Positions 4,905-5,490 of a DNA stretch of 5,490 nt are shown in pieces. Position numbers and translations under genes: made by a program. The notes beneath the pieces were generated by a model. It saw nothing but the letters and a program-made list of their open reading frames with translations. It did no database searches and was not told where the DNA came from. Each line of letters begins with the position of its first letter. The first letter of the stretch is position 1. Source of the stretch: Streptosporangiaceae bacterium (GTDB lineage Bacteria > Actinomycetota > Actinomycetes > Streptosporangiales > Streptosporangiaceae). The stretch lies in NCBI GenBank assembly GCA_025934635.1, contig JAICWX010000472.1:1-5490 (forward strand). Reading direction: 5' to 3'.

Positions 4905-4923
4905 GAGGAGGAAGTACCGCATC

Positions 4924-5490
4924 ATGATCGATTTCGATATCCGTCCCTCTGGGCAGCCGGTGCCCGACGCCGAGCGCGAGGCGATGCTGCGGTCGCCCGG
5001 GTTCGGCCAGCTGTTCACCGATCACATGATCACGCTGCGCTGGTCCGCGGACAACGGCTGGCACGACGGCCGCCTGGAGCCGTACGGCCCGTTCACCCTG
5101 GACCCGGCCACCTCGGTGTTCCACTACTCCCAGGAGTTCTTCGAGGGGCTCAAGGCGTACCGCCAGGACAGTGGCTCGATCACCATGTTCCGCCCGGACG
5201 CCAACGCGGCCAGGTTCAACAGCACCGCCCGCCGGATGGCGATGCCCGAACTGCCCGCGGAGACCTTCATCCGGGCCCTCGAGCTGCTGGTCGCGCAGGA
5301 CCGCGACTGGGTGCCAGCCGGCGAGGGAAACAGCCTCTACCTGCGGCCGTTCATGATCGCCACCCAGCGCGGGCTCGGCGTCAACCACCCGAGCAGCGAG
5401 TACCTGTTCTGCGTCATCGCCTCGCCCGCCGCGTCGTACTTCGCCAGCGGGGTCAAGCCGGTCACGGTGTGGCTGTCGCAGGAGTACACC
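4924..5490 (+). CDS. ilvE: Branched-chain amino acid aminotransferase, N-terminal part (truncated by window end)
   Basis: The frame is open from ATG 4924 to the last base, giving 189 residues of an expected 360 or so. The enzyme is a PLP fold-type IV transaminase exchanging amino groups between glutamate and the branched-chain 2-oxo acids, the last step for Leu, Ile and Val. Visible hallmarks are FGQLFTDHM (27-35), SVFHYSQEFFEGLKAYR (64-80), FRPDANAARF (about 90-99) and SLYLRPFMIAT (137-147), typical of the long, BCAT-like actinobacterial and eukaryotic subgroup. The PLP lysine normally lies a little beyond residue 195, just outside the window, so it cannot be checked. The start is supported by GAGGAGGA (4905-4912) with an 11-base spacer. 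A hairpin separates it from leuB, so it probably has its own promoter. Confidence 0.96.
   Translation, partial: MIDFDIRPSGQPVPDAEREAMLRSPGFGQLFTDHMITLRWSADNGWHDGRLEPYGPFTLDPATSVFHYSQEFFEGLKAYRQDSGSITMFRPDANAARFNSTARRMAMPELPAETFIRALELLVAQDRDWVPAGEGNSLYLRPFMIATQRGLGVNHPSSEYLFCVIASPAASYFASGVKPVTVWLSQEYT

Overview
The window is a piece of a high-GC actinobacterial chromosome. Codons end mostly in G or C, one GTG start is used, and Shine-Dalgarno (SD) sites are purine-rich. The gene content fits a filamentous actinomycete, and Streptosporangiales is my low-confidence guess. All convincing genes lie on the + strand and most belong to branched-chain amino acid (BCAA) synthesis.

Layout: the 3' end of ilvB (1-120) overlaps ilvN (113-637), followed by ilvC (696-1694). 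Thirteen bases after ilvC comes a gene for a stand-alone CHAD-domain protein (1708-2790), a family linked to polyphosphate. A non-coding stretch of about 680 bases (2791-3467) follows. It is crowded with repeats: a C-rich block, a 31-bp-period tandem pair of inverted repeats, 17-bp tandem repeats, 7-bp GAACTAG tandem repeats, a GTCTC/GAGAC palindrome, a possible leader peptide and a strong hairpin. Next are a small unknown gene (3468-3728) with a very good SD, and leuB (3738-4790), whose SD overlaps the small gene's stop codon. A 10-bp-stem hairpin ends that unit, and ilvE (4924 to the window end, truncated) starts under its own leader.

Working together: IlvB/IlvN makes acetohydroxy acids, IlvC reduces and isomerises them, LeuB performs the oxidative step of the leucine branch, and IlvE is the final transaminase. 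IlvD, LeuA and LeuC/D are not in the window. ilvBNC plus the CHAD gene look like one transcription unit. The small ORF plus leuB look like a second, and ilvE probably a third.

The unusual parts are the CHAD gene placed directly behind ilvC, the repeat-rich regulatory-looking region before leuB, and the unknown small protein coupled to leuB. The small protein contains a microsatellite that reads as a histidine-rich metal-binding-like segment in another frame. None of these functions can be proved from sequence alone.
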